Origin: Candidatus Pelearchaeum sp.
Lineage (GTDB): Archaea > Thermoproteota > Nitrososphaeria_A > Caldarchaeales > Caldarchaeaceae
DNA: 23,000 bases
Assembly: GCA_015520425.1 (NCBI GenBank)
Contig: WAQC01000055.1
Coordinates: forward strand, 1 to 23,000
Direction of reading: 5' to 3'
The translations under genes were made by a program, and so were the position numbers. Of the stretch, positions 1 through 6,638 are shown in pieces; position 1 is the stretch's first letter; each line of letters starts with the position of its first letter. The notes below the pieces were generated by a model. That model searched no databases. It was not told where the DNA came from and saw only the letters and a program-made list of their open reading frames with translations.

Positions 1-1791
1 CACACGCTCCTCGGGCCTTGAATAGCCGTACATGGCTTTGTGTTTCTCGTGGAAGGCTGATACTAGGCTTCTTAGGCCTGCGCGTGTTATCTCTCTGGGA
101 GCTGGAACTAAAAGCTCGTATCCCTGGCCGAGGTAGCGCATGTCAACGACTCGCGAGAGTATTATCGCCTCGCGTTTGAAGCCTTTCTCCTCAAGTTGAT
201 GTAGCACCATGCTCTCCAACTCCCTGAAGGCATTCTCAAGCTCGGCGTGGCTATCCTCATCCAAGACAGCTAGGTGAGCAGATACGTAGTCGTATCGGAA
301 GTCGGTGAAGACCAGCCCATAGGCGGAGAAGAGGCCAGGCGAGGATGGGATTACTATGTGCGGTATGTTCAGCTCCTCTGCCAGCTCCGCTGCGTGCATA
401 GGCCCAGCGCCGCCGAATGCTATCATGGCGAAGCGGGAGGGGTCTAGGCCGCGCTCAACGCTCACCAGCCTCACTGCGCGCGCCATATGAAGGTTGAGGA
501 TTCTTAGTGAAGCAGCTGCAAGCTCGGCAACCTCCATCCCAAGGCCATCAGCGACCCTAGCTAATGCGCGTTCAGCCAGGTCTCTCCGAAGCATTAGACC
601 ACCGTCCAATAGCTTCTCGCCAAGTCTTCCCAAGACTAGGTTAGCATCAGTTATTGTCGGCTCTTCCCCGCCAGCACCATAGCATGCTGGGCCTGGCGAT
701 GCTCCAGCGCTTATCGGCCCGACCTCAAGCCCACCCGCAGGTGTAGTCCAGATTATAGTTCCTCCCCCAGCGCTCACTTCGGCTAGGTCTATCGCTGGCG
801 TCCTAACTGGGTAGCCGCTGCCCTTGATTAGCCTTCCTGCGTGGGCTTTCCCGCCCAGCTCTATCTCGGTTAAGACCTGCGGCTCGTGGCCTACTACTGC
901 GCTGGCCTTCGCGGTTGTCCCGCCCATGTCAAAGCTTAGAACCTGGCCAAGGCCGAGAACCCTTGAGAGAACAGCAGCACCAACCACACCAGCGGCTGGT
1001 CCAGACTCCACCGCAGCTACAGGCCGTTTAACAGCCTCATTAACATCCAACAACCCGCCAGAAGAAGAGACTACGTAAATAGGCGCAGAGACGCTGAGGC
1101 GACGGAGCTCTTGTTGCAGCTTCTCCATATACTTGGAGACTACTGGCATGAGTATCGCATTAACTACGGTGGTGCTGCAACGCTCATACTCGCGATGCTC
1201 TCTATCCACTTCGTATGAAGCGCATACATACACGCCCAACTCTCTACTAACCGCTTCGCGAGCTACCCGCTCATGCTCAGGGTTTCTGTAGGAGTTCAGG
1301 AAGCATATAGCGACGGTCTCCACGCTATGCCTCCCAGCCTCCAGTATAGCGTTGTTTAGCGAGTTTTGGTCAATAGGCTTAACAACATTACCAAACGCGT
1401 CTATGCGCTCCGCAACCTCTAAGCGCAGGTTCCTAGGTATCAGGGGCTCTGGCCGCTCAAAGAAGACGTTGTATAGCTCTGGCCTGTTCTGGCGGCCAAT
1501 CTCAAGAACATCGCGCATTCCCTCAGTGGTTATAAGCGCGGCGCGCGGGAGGCTCAGCCTAAGCTGGCCTCGGAAGAGGTTAGTTCCCACGGTTCCTACA
1601 TGAAGAAAGACCGAAACATCCTCGGCTTTTACGCCCTTAGATAGAAGAGCCTCTAAAGCCCTGATAACGCCAACCTCAGGCTGTTCAGGAGTTGATGAAA
1701 CCTTTAGAACAATAAACTCGCGGCTACGCTCATCATACGCCACCAAGTCTGTGAAGGTTCCACCCACATCAACAGCAACTCTAATGGACAT
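1..1791 (-). CDS. hyuA: Hydantoinase/oxoprolinase subunit A (HyuA), partial at window edge
   Basis: The frame is open from an ATG at 1791 to the window edge, giving 597 residues. The family usually has about 650-700, so roughly the last 80-100 are missing. The N-terminus carries the hallmark VDVGGTFTD (residues 7-15), an actin-like phosphate-binding loop. Further family motifs are SFDMGGTTAKA near residue 288, SAGGGT near 340 and AFGGAGPMHA near 462. This order matches the Hydant_A_N and Hydantoinase_A domains. The family performs ATP-dependent ring opening of hydantoins or 5-oxoproline, and some members carboxylate acetone or acetophenone. It normally pairs with a HyuB subunit, which would lie just left of the window. 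No clear Shine-Dalgarno precedes the start, so the transcript may be leaderless. The exact substrate cannot be told from this sequence. Confidence 0.93.
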   Translation of the reverse strand, partial: MSIRVAVDVGGTFTDLVAYDERSREFIVLKVSSTPEQPEVGVIRALEALLSKGVKAEDVSVFLHVGTVGTNLFRGQLRLSLPRAALITTEGMRDVLEIGRQNRPELYNVFFERPEPLIPRNLRLEVAERIDAFGNVVKPIDQNSLNNAILEAGRHSVETVAICFLNSYRNPEHERVAREAVSRELGVYVCASYEVDREHREYERCSTTVVNAILMPVVSKYMEKLQQELRRLSVSAPIYVVSSSGGLLDVNEAVKRPVAAVESGPAAGVVGAAVLSRVLGLGQVLSFDMGGTTAKASAVVGHEPQVLTEIELGGKAHAGRLIKGSGYPVRTPAIDLAEVSAGGGTIIWTTPAGGLEVGPISAGASPGPACYGAGGEEPTITDANLVLGRLGEKLLDGGLMLRRDLAERALARVADGLGMEVAELAAASLRILNLHMARAVRLVSVERGLDPSRFAMIAFGGAGPMHAAELAEELNIPHIVIPSSPGLFSAYGLVFTDFRYDYVSAHLAVLDEDSHAELENAFRELESMVLHQLEEKGFKREAIILSRVVDMRYLGQGYELLVPAPREITRAGLRSLVSAFHEKHKAMYGYSRPEERV

Positions 1792-1840
1792 GAACTAGAG
1801 AAGAACTAGAACAAACCCAACTCATAGATGTTTATTCTCC

Positions 1841-2752
1841 TTGAATATCAAGCACTTAATAACCGCAGGCAGAGCTAGGGCTTTGGAAGGGCAGGGGTTG
1901 CGTAGCCAGCTTGCCGTTTCGTCGCTCATAGTCTTCGGCGTAATACTCGTAGCATTCAGCCTCTTTAGATTCCCGTACACCGTAACAGAGAACGAGACCG
2001 TAGTAATACAGACTTCAACAACCACCACAATACTACAGCCATACACCTACACGACCACAATAGAGCTAATAGAGCAACGGCCAACCACCACAACTATAAC
2101 AACGACTATAACAGCCAAGAATCTGATAACCGCCACTACCCTAACTACGTTATCTTCAACGCTCTTCTCAAGCTCCGAGGCTGTAGCGAGCTCAGCGACT
2201 CCTCTCGTAATAGGGCCATTCGCTGTAGATGCTGGTCGTGAGCTACATGTGAGGTGGCGGGCAGAGGCGCTGGTCTCGCTCTACCTGCTTAACTACTCGC
2301 AGCTTCCTTTGGAGGGGAAGCCGCAGGACTGGCTTGCAGCAGCCACAGGCAGCGGGGGAGAGATAACACTACAAACAGAGCAAGAATCCTCAATCTACCT
2401 CCTCATATACGGCGGCAACACCATAACCAAAATCAACGAACTAAGCATACACCTAACATGGATAGAAAACACCACAACAATACAGACATCAACAGAGAGA
2501 AAACCAACAACAATAACAAAACCAACAACACAGACAACAACACTATACACGGAAAAACAGGTAACAACCACATTAACAGAAACCTCTAAGAAATTCTATA
2601 CAACCACCACAGCGATAACGGTTACAGAGACCCGCTACTCAAGCCTAAACTTCACAATAGTGATGGGCTCGTTCCTGATATTCGCTGGCATTATGTTCAT
2701 GCTGATACTGAGCCGACGGTTAGCGCAGGGTGAGGGTGTGTTTGAGGGCTAA
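1841..2752 (+). CDS. Unrecognised double-anchored membrane protein with threonine-rich stalks
   Basis: A TTG start at 1841 gives 303 residues. A second TTG at 1898 is a credible alternative because GGAAGG lies 7 bases upstream; it would give 284 residues. There is a hydrophobic segment at about residues 24-43 and another at about 272-291, followed by a positive tail (SRRLAQGEG). Between them are a threonine-rich stretch (about 50-100), a non-repetitive domain of about 85 residues (about 125-210) that looks beta-rich and starts FAVDAGRELHVRW, and a second threonine-rich stretch (about 210-260). The layout suggests an extracytoplasmic domain held on two probably O-glycosylated stalks, both ends in the membrane. 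A fold resembling emp24/GOLD-type beta sandwiches is a guess from pattern only. The gene is divergent from hyuA and has no evident partner. Confidence 0.75.
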   Translation: MNIKHLITAGRARALEGQGLRSQLAVSSLIVFGVILVAFSLFRFPYTVTENETVVIQTSTTTTILQPYTYTTTIELIEQRPTTTTITTTITAKNLITATTLTTLSSTLFSSSEAVASSATPLVIGPFAVDAGRELHVRWRAEALVSLYLLNYSQLPLEGKPQDWLAAATGSGGEITLQTEQESSIYLLIYGGNTITKINELSIHLTWIENTTTIQTSTERKPTTITKPTTQTTTLYTEKQVTTTLTETSKKFYTTTTAITVTETRYSSLNFTIVMGSFLIFAGIMFMLILSRRLAQGEGVFEG

Positions 2753-2793
2753 ATAGTAGTTATATTTATATATTAGTAGAATATTACTACTAT
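2753..2793 (+). promoter_or_regulatory. vapBC promoter and inverted-repeat operator
   Basis: An AT-rich TATA element (TATATTTATATA, 2761-2772) lies about 26 bases before the vapB ATG at 2794, consistent with a leaderless transcript. Three copies of one half-site surround it. TAGTAG occurs at 2754-2759 and again at 2774-2779, exactly 20 bases apart. Its inverse CTACTA is at 2787-2792, forming a dyad with a 7-base centre. AbrB-type antitoxins usually repress their own promoter, so autoregulation by VapB is the natural reading; the binding itself is inferred. Confidence 0.6.
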
Positions 2794-3021
2794 ATGGCAC
2801 GCTCAAAAATAACACGAAACTACCAGATAACAATACCAGCAGAGTTCAGAGAAACACTTGGAATAAAGGAAGGCGATACGGTGGATATTCTTCTGGAAGG
2901 AGATAGGCTAGTCATAATGCCATTAAAGAGAGAAAGAATCACGTTCAAGGCTGGTAGGAAATTCACTATTGAAGAACTGGAGAAAGAGGTGGAGAAAGCC
3001 TTTGAAGAAGCTACTCGTTGA
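2794..3021 (+). CDS. vapB: AbrB/SpoVT-type antitoxin (VapB)
   Basis: This is a 75-residue protein with an ATG start. The N-terminal half (residues 4-47) matches the swapped-hairpin AbrB/MazE/SpoVT DNA-binding fold: ITRNYQITIPAEFRETLGIKEGD, then a DGDRLVI-like strand (EGDRLVIMPL). The C-terminal part (about 55-75) is a charged helix (IEELEKEVEKAFEEA), the segment that in VapB proteins threads into the toxin. The vapC reading frame begins inside the last 20 bases, the usual arrangement of a toxin-antitoxin operon. It is expected to neutralise VapC and to repress the promoter through the TAGTAG/CTACTA sites just upstream. Confidence 0.9.
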   Translation: MARSKITRNYQITIPAEFRETLGIKEGDTVDILLEGDRLVIMPLKRERITFKAGRKFTIEELEKEVEKAFEEATR

Positions 3022-3415
3022 CACCAATGTATTAATCTATGAGAGCTTTGAAGATTCAGAGCATCACAAAGAAGCAACCAATATAATTTACGGGTCAGGT
3101 GAGATAATAATACCGAATCTAGTCATGCATGAATATGTATGGATACTAACACGGTTATTCAAAGTGGAATATAATAATATAGCCCGAAAGCTGGAGCAAT
3201 TAAGTAATGAACAGAATATTTCATTTTTATGTGAAGAGCCAACAGATATAGCAGGTGCTCTTAGAATGGCCTACGAGGATAAGATTCCACAACATGACAT
3301 AAACGATTACATCATACTCGCCCTAGCCATGAGGACAAAATCTCAATTAGCAACATATGATAATAGATTACGGTCAGCCGCCATTAGACGTGGAGTGGGC
3401 ATTATACCGCTATAG
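3002..3415 (+). CDS. vapC: PIN-domain ribonuclease toxin (VapC)
   Basis: This 137-residue PIN-domain protein is of typical VapC length. The TTG at 3002 is preferred over the upstream in-frame TTG at 2969: a strong GGTGGAG (2987-2993) sits 8 bases before it, and the protein then starts MKKLLVDTNVLIY, as family members do. The acidic metal-binding residues are visible: Asp7 (VDTN), Glu44 (MHEYVW), Asp99/Asp102 (HDINDYIILAL) and Asp120 (ATYDNRL). VapC enzymes are Mg-dependent endoribonucleases that cut tRNA or rRNA. The start overlaps the end of vapB by 20 bases, implying translational coupling. No inactivating change is seen. Confidence 0.9.
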   Translation: MKKLLVDTNVLIYESFEDSEHHKEATNIIYGSGEIIIPNLVMHEYVWILTRLFKVEYNNIARKLEQLSNEQNISFLCEEPTDIAGALRMAYEDKIPQHDINDYIILALAMRTKSQLATYDNRLRSAAIRRGVGIIPL

Positions 3416-3477
3416 TTCTTAGCCTTGGGTGATTCTTATTAACTGGTTGGTGTGTTTATTTTTGTTGGTGGGGCTTG

Positions 3478-3909
3478 GTGGAGCAGACGCAGCAGAGGCG
3501 CATCAGGATTCTTGTTGCCAAGCCTGGGCTTGACGGCCACGATAGGGGAGCTCTTGTCCTAGTGCGGGCATTCAGAGACGCGGGAATGGAGGTGATATAC
3601 ACAGGCCTCTTCGCAACCCCTGAGCAGATAGCCCAAACAGCCGTTGACGAAGATGTGGATGTGGTAGCGCTGAGCCACCTGAACGCCGCACACATGACGC
3701 TCTTCCCAAAGGTAGTAGAGGAGCTAAAGAAACGCGGAGGCGAGAACATAATCGTGGTAGGAGGAGGTATAATACCACCCGAAGACGCAGAGATACTAGA
3801 GAAGAAATACGGCATAACAGGAAACTTCGGCCCAGGAACACCACTCAAAACAATCATAGACCACATAATGGAGCGCGTAAAACGCGAAAGATGGGGAATA
3901 AAGGAATAA
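3478..3909 (+). CDS. mcmA2: Methylmalonyl-CoA mutase, cobalamin-binding (small/C-terminal) subunit
   Basis: A stand-alone B12-binding domain of 143 residues, counted from GTG 3478 (TTG at 3475 is also in frame; GGTG at 3467 suits 3478 better). The base-off/His-on cobalamin motif DxHxxG is present as Asp19-Gly20-His21-Asp22-Arg23-Gly24. The later LSHLNAAHMTLFP and VVGGGIIP segments line the dimethylbenzimidazole pocket in this family. The protein would pair with a separate catalytic subunit to interconvert methylmalonyl-CoA and succinyl-CoA. That subunit, the epimerase and the MeaB chaperone are not in the window. Its nearness to cbiA and the B12 transporter fits a corrinoid neighbourhood. A T-rich stretch (3446-3465) may serve as vapC terminator and promoter. 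Confidence 0.9.
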   Translation: MEQTQQRRIRILVAKPGLDGHDRGALVLVRAFRDAGMEVIYTGLFATPEQIAQTAVDEDVDVVALSHLNAAHMTLFPKVVEELKKRGGENIIVVGGGIIPPEDAEILEKKYGITGNFGPGTPLKTIIDHIMERVKRERWGIKE

Positions 3910-3942
3910 AATACCCAACCCCCTTCATCCGTTATGGGATAG

Positions 3943-4078
3943 CGCCGGGGGGCGGATTCGAACCGCCGACCAACGGGTCGCTGCGGGAGGAGCTTCAGGG
4001 TGGTGGGTTAGTGTTATATGCTGTGTTAGCTAGGTCTCCTTAACAGCCCGCTGCTCTACCGAGCTGAGCTACCCCGGC
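3943..4078 (-). tRNA. tRNA-Asn(GTT) with a 62-base intron
   Basis: The mature cloverleaf is 74 bases: acceptor GCCGGGG/CCCCGGC with discriminator G; D stem GCTC/GAGC; anticodon stem GCGGG/CCCGT with loop CTGTTAA (anticodon GTT); variable loop TGGTC; T arm GGCGG-TTCGAAT-CCGCC. CCA is not encoded. The gene needs an intron between positions 37 and 38 (3979-4040) to give this fold. On the minus strand an AT-rich TTAATTAA lies about 25 bases upstream (4101-4108) and is a likely promoter. The 3' side faces the mutase subunit gene. Confidence 0.95.
3979..4040 (-). other. tRNA-Asn intron, canonical 37/38 position
   Basis: This 62-base intron fits a strict bulge-helix-bulge. Anticodon-loop bases CTGT (32-35) pair with GCAG near the intron 3' end. 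The two 3-base bulges are TAA on the 5' side and CGA on the 3' side. Cutting after the second base of each bulge (TA^A and CG^A) restores a normal tRNA-Asn. The intron also holds a GGAG/CTCC complementarity that would extend the helix. The splicing endonuclease gene is not in the window. Confidence 0.85.
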
Positions 4079-4111
4079 TTGGCGTTATTTTTCCTGTCTG
4101 ATTAATTAACC

Positions 4112-5512
4112 TTAGCGGCGGGCGGACTTCTTGGCCGCTGCTAGTATTTTCTCTGCTCTTTTCCTGTTGGCGGCTAGGTGTAGGTGCGTGTATTGGGCTT
4201 GGGTTTTGTGTAGTATCCAGCCATCCATTCCATTTACTATCCCCTTACCCCGTATCATCTTATAAGCGAACCTCGCATCTTTTGGGATATTCTCTATAGC
4301 TGAGAAGTGGAATTCATGACCTTTTATCTTCTCGTCAATTTCTGATACTAGGTTATCTCTTATGGTGTTGGCTAGAGTATAGTTCAGCGTGAGCTGTCTG
4401 GTCATGCGTGTCTCAGCATCTAAAACCCCGACCATCCTATACTTGTTATCATCAAAGTCTATTATCATGCGTGTAAGATACATTAAGCCGCCGCATTCGC
4501 AGTAGGTAGGCATCTCATCCTCAACAGCCTTCTTCAAAGCGTTAATCATACCCCAGTTCTCTGAAAGCTGTTTAGCAAAGTTCTCTGGAAACCCGCCTCC
4601 TATGTATATGAATGCGGCGCCTTCAGGGAGGGTGTTGTCGTGGAGTGGGCTGAAGAAAACCAGTCTAGCTCCCAGCTCTTCTAGAAGCATTAGAGCATCC
4701 CAGTAGTAGAAGTTGAATGCCTCATCATACGCCACAGCTATACATGGTCGTTCTTCATCATCGGCTATCTTTTCTCTCTCAAAGCTTACGCTGGATAGAC
4801 GCGGCGCCTTTCCTGCTATTTCCAAAACTGTGTCAAGGTCTATGTGCTTCTTAACAAACCGTGAGATGGCCTCAAGTTTTTCTTGGATTTCTCCGCGTTC
4901 ATGCGTCGGTATTAAGCCTAGATGCCTCTCTGGTAATGCTATGTCTGGGTTATAAGGTATAGCTCCTACTATTCGTGTTTTGGTGAAGCGTTCAATTGCG
5001 TCGCCGCACATTTTTGCATGTGCTTCTCCTGCTATCTTGTTGAGTATTACTCCTTCTATCCTAAGTCCTTTGTCAAGTGCTTTGGCGCCTTTGACTATTG
5101 CTGCCGCGCTTCCAGCCATACGCGATGCATCAATAACAAGCAGTATGGGAGCTTTGAGGAGTCGTGCAATCTCGGCGGTGCTTGCAGTTTGGCTTCTTCC
5201 GCTTATCCCATCAAAGAGCCCCATAACCCCTTCAATTATAGCAACATCAGCACCAAGCATAACACGCTTAAACAGGCTGACAACCTTGCTTTTACTCAAT
5301 AACCATGTATCTAGGTTTCTGGATGGTCTGCCTGTTGCTGCTGTGTGGTAGCTGGGGTCTATGAAGTCTGGCCCGACCTTAAAGCCCTGCACGTTGAGGC
5401 CGCGTCTTCTCAGGGCGGCCATCAGGCCTGCCGCTATGGTTGTCTTGCCTACGCCGCTCTCTATCCCTGCTACGACCACGCGGGGCGCTCTTATATTGGA
5501 TATGCGCCACAC
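4112..5512 (-). CDS. cbiA: Cobyrinate a,c-diamide synthase (CbiA)
   Basis: A 466-residue protein, normal for the family, using a GTG start at 5512. It amidates the a and c side chains of (Co-)cobyrinate with glutamine and ATP, in the cytosol. Visible parts are an N-terminal dethiobiotin-synthetase-like ATPase with P-loop GIESGVGKTT (16-25) and substrate residues KVGPDFIDPSYH, and a C-terminal type I glutamine amidotransferase. The latter has YIGGGFPENFA, the nucleophile Cys340 in ECGGLMYL, and the GHEFHFS motif. The start overlaps the end of the asparagine-synthase-like gene by 22 bases, so the two are one transcript. The related nickel-sirohydrochlorin diamide synthase CfbB is a look-alike, but the nearby B12 genes favour CbiA. 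Confidence 0.92.
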   Translation of the reverse strand: MWRISNIRAPRVVVAGIESGVGKTTIAAGLMAALRRRGLNVQGFKVGPDFIDPSYHTAATGRPSRNLDTWLLSKSKVVSLFKRVMLGADVAIIEGVMGLFDGISGRSQTASTAEIARLLKAPILLVIDASRMAGSAAAIVKGAKALDKGLRIEGVILNKIAGEAHAKMCGDAIERFTKTRIVGAIPYNPDIALPERHLGLIPTHERGEIQEKLEAISRFVKKHIDLDTVLEIAGKAPRLSSVSFEREKIADDEERPCIAVAYDEAFNFYYWDALMLLEELGARLVFFSPLHDNTLPEGAAFIYIGGGFPENFAKQLSENWGMINALKKAVEDEMPTYCECGGLMYLTRMIIDFDDNKYRMVGVLDAETRMTRQLTLNYTLANTIRDNLVSEIDEKIKGHEFHFSAIENIPKDARFAYKMIRGKGIVNGMDGWILHKTQAQYTHLHLAANRKRAEKILAAAKKSARR

Positions 5513-6492
5513 ACCCGACAGTAGTTCGCCCCTTCTCTAAGATGAGTCATACAGTCTGGGCATGTCTTCTCGCCCTCGCCCATTCTACGTGGAACGCCCA
5601 CAACCTGCCTGAACACGCGATAGTAAAGCAGGCCCTCGCGGCTCCTTATTACAACACCGTCATCTTCAAAGAACCGCATCTTCATAGCCTCGTACTCCTC
5701 GTCAGTTATGAGTGATGTAATCTCTGAGAGGACTTCATTCACGCCTGAGCCAGCGCCTATATGGAGTTTAGAGCGCCAGAGAAGACGGCTAGGGAGTATG
5801 CCCTCGTAAGCCTTCCTAAGTATCCATTTACCCCACACTATGCCCCGCTCCTCACGCACCTTAAGGCTGCTGTCAATCTGCATAGCCATGTTCATGAACT
5901 GCTCATCCAGGTAAGGTAGTCTAGCGTTAATTCCAAGTGACGCGGCTAGAGGTCTGGAGGAGAAGCTCATGACCTTCCAAGTTCTCTGGAGGGCTTGTTC
6001 AAGCTCGTCTCGCGAGAGCTTGTAGTAGAATGTGTAGCCTGCGAAGAGCTCGTCGCCGCCGTCTCCAGTCATAACAGCATCAAACCCACGTTGCTTAGCC
6101 TCTATCAACCCAAGATAAGCAGCTACGCTACCATTAATCTCCATGGGGTCATAGCTCTTAACAACCCTGATTACGTCAGGCAAAACTCGTAGTATTTCAT
6201 CTTCAGTCGGCGTAACTACTACGTGCTTAATCCCGTACTGAGATGCTACGGCCTTCGCATACTCTAGGTCCTCATGAACTCTCCCCGCAGCTACGGTTAT
6301 GCCAGTGAGGCTGGTATAACGTGAAGCAACCGCAGCTAGGATTGAGGTATCCAAACCACCTGAGAGGAGGATGCAATCCGCTAGGTTCCGCTTAACAGCC
6401 AAGTCCAACAAGTTACGTAAGTTAATGCAAATAGGCTCAATATCCTCCTGCGCTACCTCTCCTACACCGCTTCCCTCCACGCGGAGCCGCAT
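5491..6492 (-). CDS. Asparagine-synthase-like ATP pyrophosphatase with C-terminal zinc ribbon
   Basis: A 333-residue protein with ATG at 6492 preceded by CAGGAG. It has the asparagine-synthase synthetase domain: PP-loop SGGLDTS (44-50), HEDLEYAKAVASQYG, and GDGGDELFAGY. It has no N-terminal glutaminase domain and no catalytic Cys2, so it would need free ammonia or a partner amidotransferase. The tail carries a four-cysteine zinc ribbon (Cys311, Cys314, Cys325, Cys328). PP-loop enzymes of this class adenylate a carboxyl group before amide formation. The 22-base overlap with cbiA suggests a linked role, possibly in corrinoid side-chain chemistry, but that is inference. A plain asparagine synthetase homologue unrelated to B12 remains possible. 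Confidence 0.85.
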   Translation of the reverse strand: MRLRVEGSGVGEVAQEDIEPICINLRNLLDLAVKRNLADCILLSGGLDTSILAAVASRYTSLTGITVAAGRVHEDLEYAKAVASQYGIKHVVVTPTEDEILRVLPDVIRVVKSYDPMEINGSVAAYLGLIEAKQRGFDAVMTGDGGDELFAGYTFYYKLSRDELEQALQRTWKVMSFSSRPLAASLGINARLPYLDEQFMNMAMQIDSSLKVREERGIVWGKWILRKAYEGILPSRLLWRSKLHIGAGSGVNEVLSEITSLITDEEYEAMKMRFFEDDGVVIRSREGLLYYRVFRQVVGVPRRMGEGEKTCPDCMTHLREGANYCRVCGAYPI

Positions 6493-6588
6493 CTCCTGCT
6501 CATCTAATAAAAATTTGGTTAGAATTACGTGATGGTATTTTGGATTTAGAGGTTTTGTAAAGGGTGTTTTGTTGGTGTTTGATTAAGG

Positions 6589-6638
6589 TTTATAAATAAT
6601 TGGATGGATTATCCATCCAATTATTCACGGGGGTCAAA
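6589..6638 (+). promoter_or_regulatory. btu operon promoter with 31-bp palindromic operator
   Basis: A TATA box TTTATAAA (6589-6596) is followed at once by a perfect palindrome at 6595-6625: left arm AATAATTGGATGGAT, centre T at 6610, right arm ATCCATCCAATTATT. Transcription is expected to start near 6618, inside the palindrome, so a bound dimer would block the promoter. A GGGGGT Shine-Dalgarno (6629-6634) follows, 4 bases before the btuF ATG. The one-base centre argues for a protein-binding DNA site rather than an RNA hairpin. The regulator is unknown. Confidence 0.75.

Noticed and set aside
494..1603. Three rightward open frames of 62-84 codons inside hyuA
   Set aside because: All are antisense to continuous HyuA motifs and have Ser/Arg/Pro-rich shadow composition.
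3456..3866. Leftward 136-codon open frame opposite the mutase subunit
   Set aside because: Antisense to the conserved B12-binding domain with low-complexity product; not credible.
3971..3990. Class II-like long variable arm in tRNA-Asn
   Set aside because: The 15-base arm appears only if the wrong CCCGC is paired; using CCCGT gives a normal TGGTC loop and a perfect splice motif.
4112..5512. CfbB (nickel-sirohydrochlorin a,c-diamide synthase) instead of CbiA
   Set aside because: No other coenzyme F430 gene is present and the neighbours concern B12; sequence alone does not fully exclude it.
6600..6638. Longer btuF form starting at TTG 6600
   Set aside because: It would translate half of the operator palindrome and precede the expected transcription start; ATG 6639 has a good Shine-Dalgarno.
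6493..6638. Cobalamin riboswitch upstream of btuF or the divergent gene
   Set aside because: No B12-box-like sequence or multi-stem layout was found, and the interval is too short once promoter and palindrome are placed.
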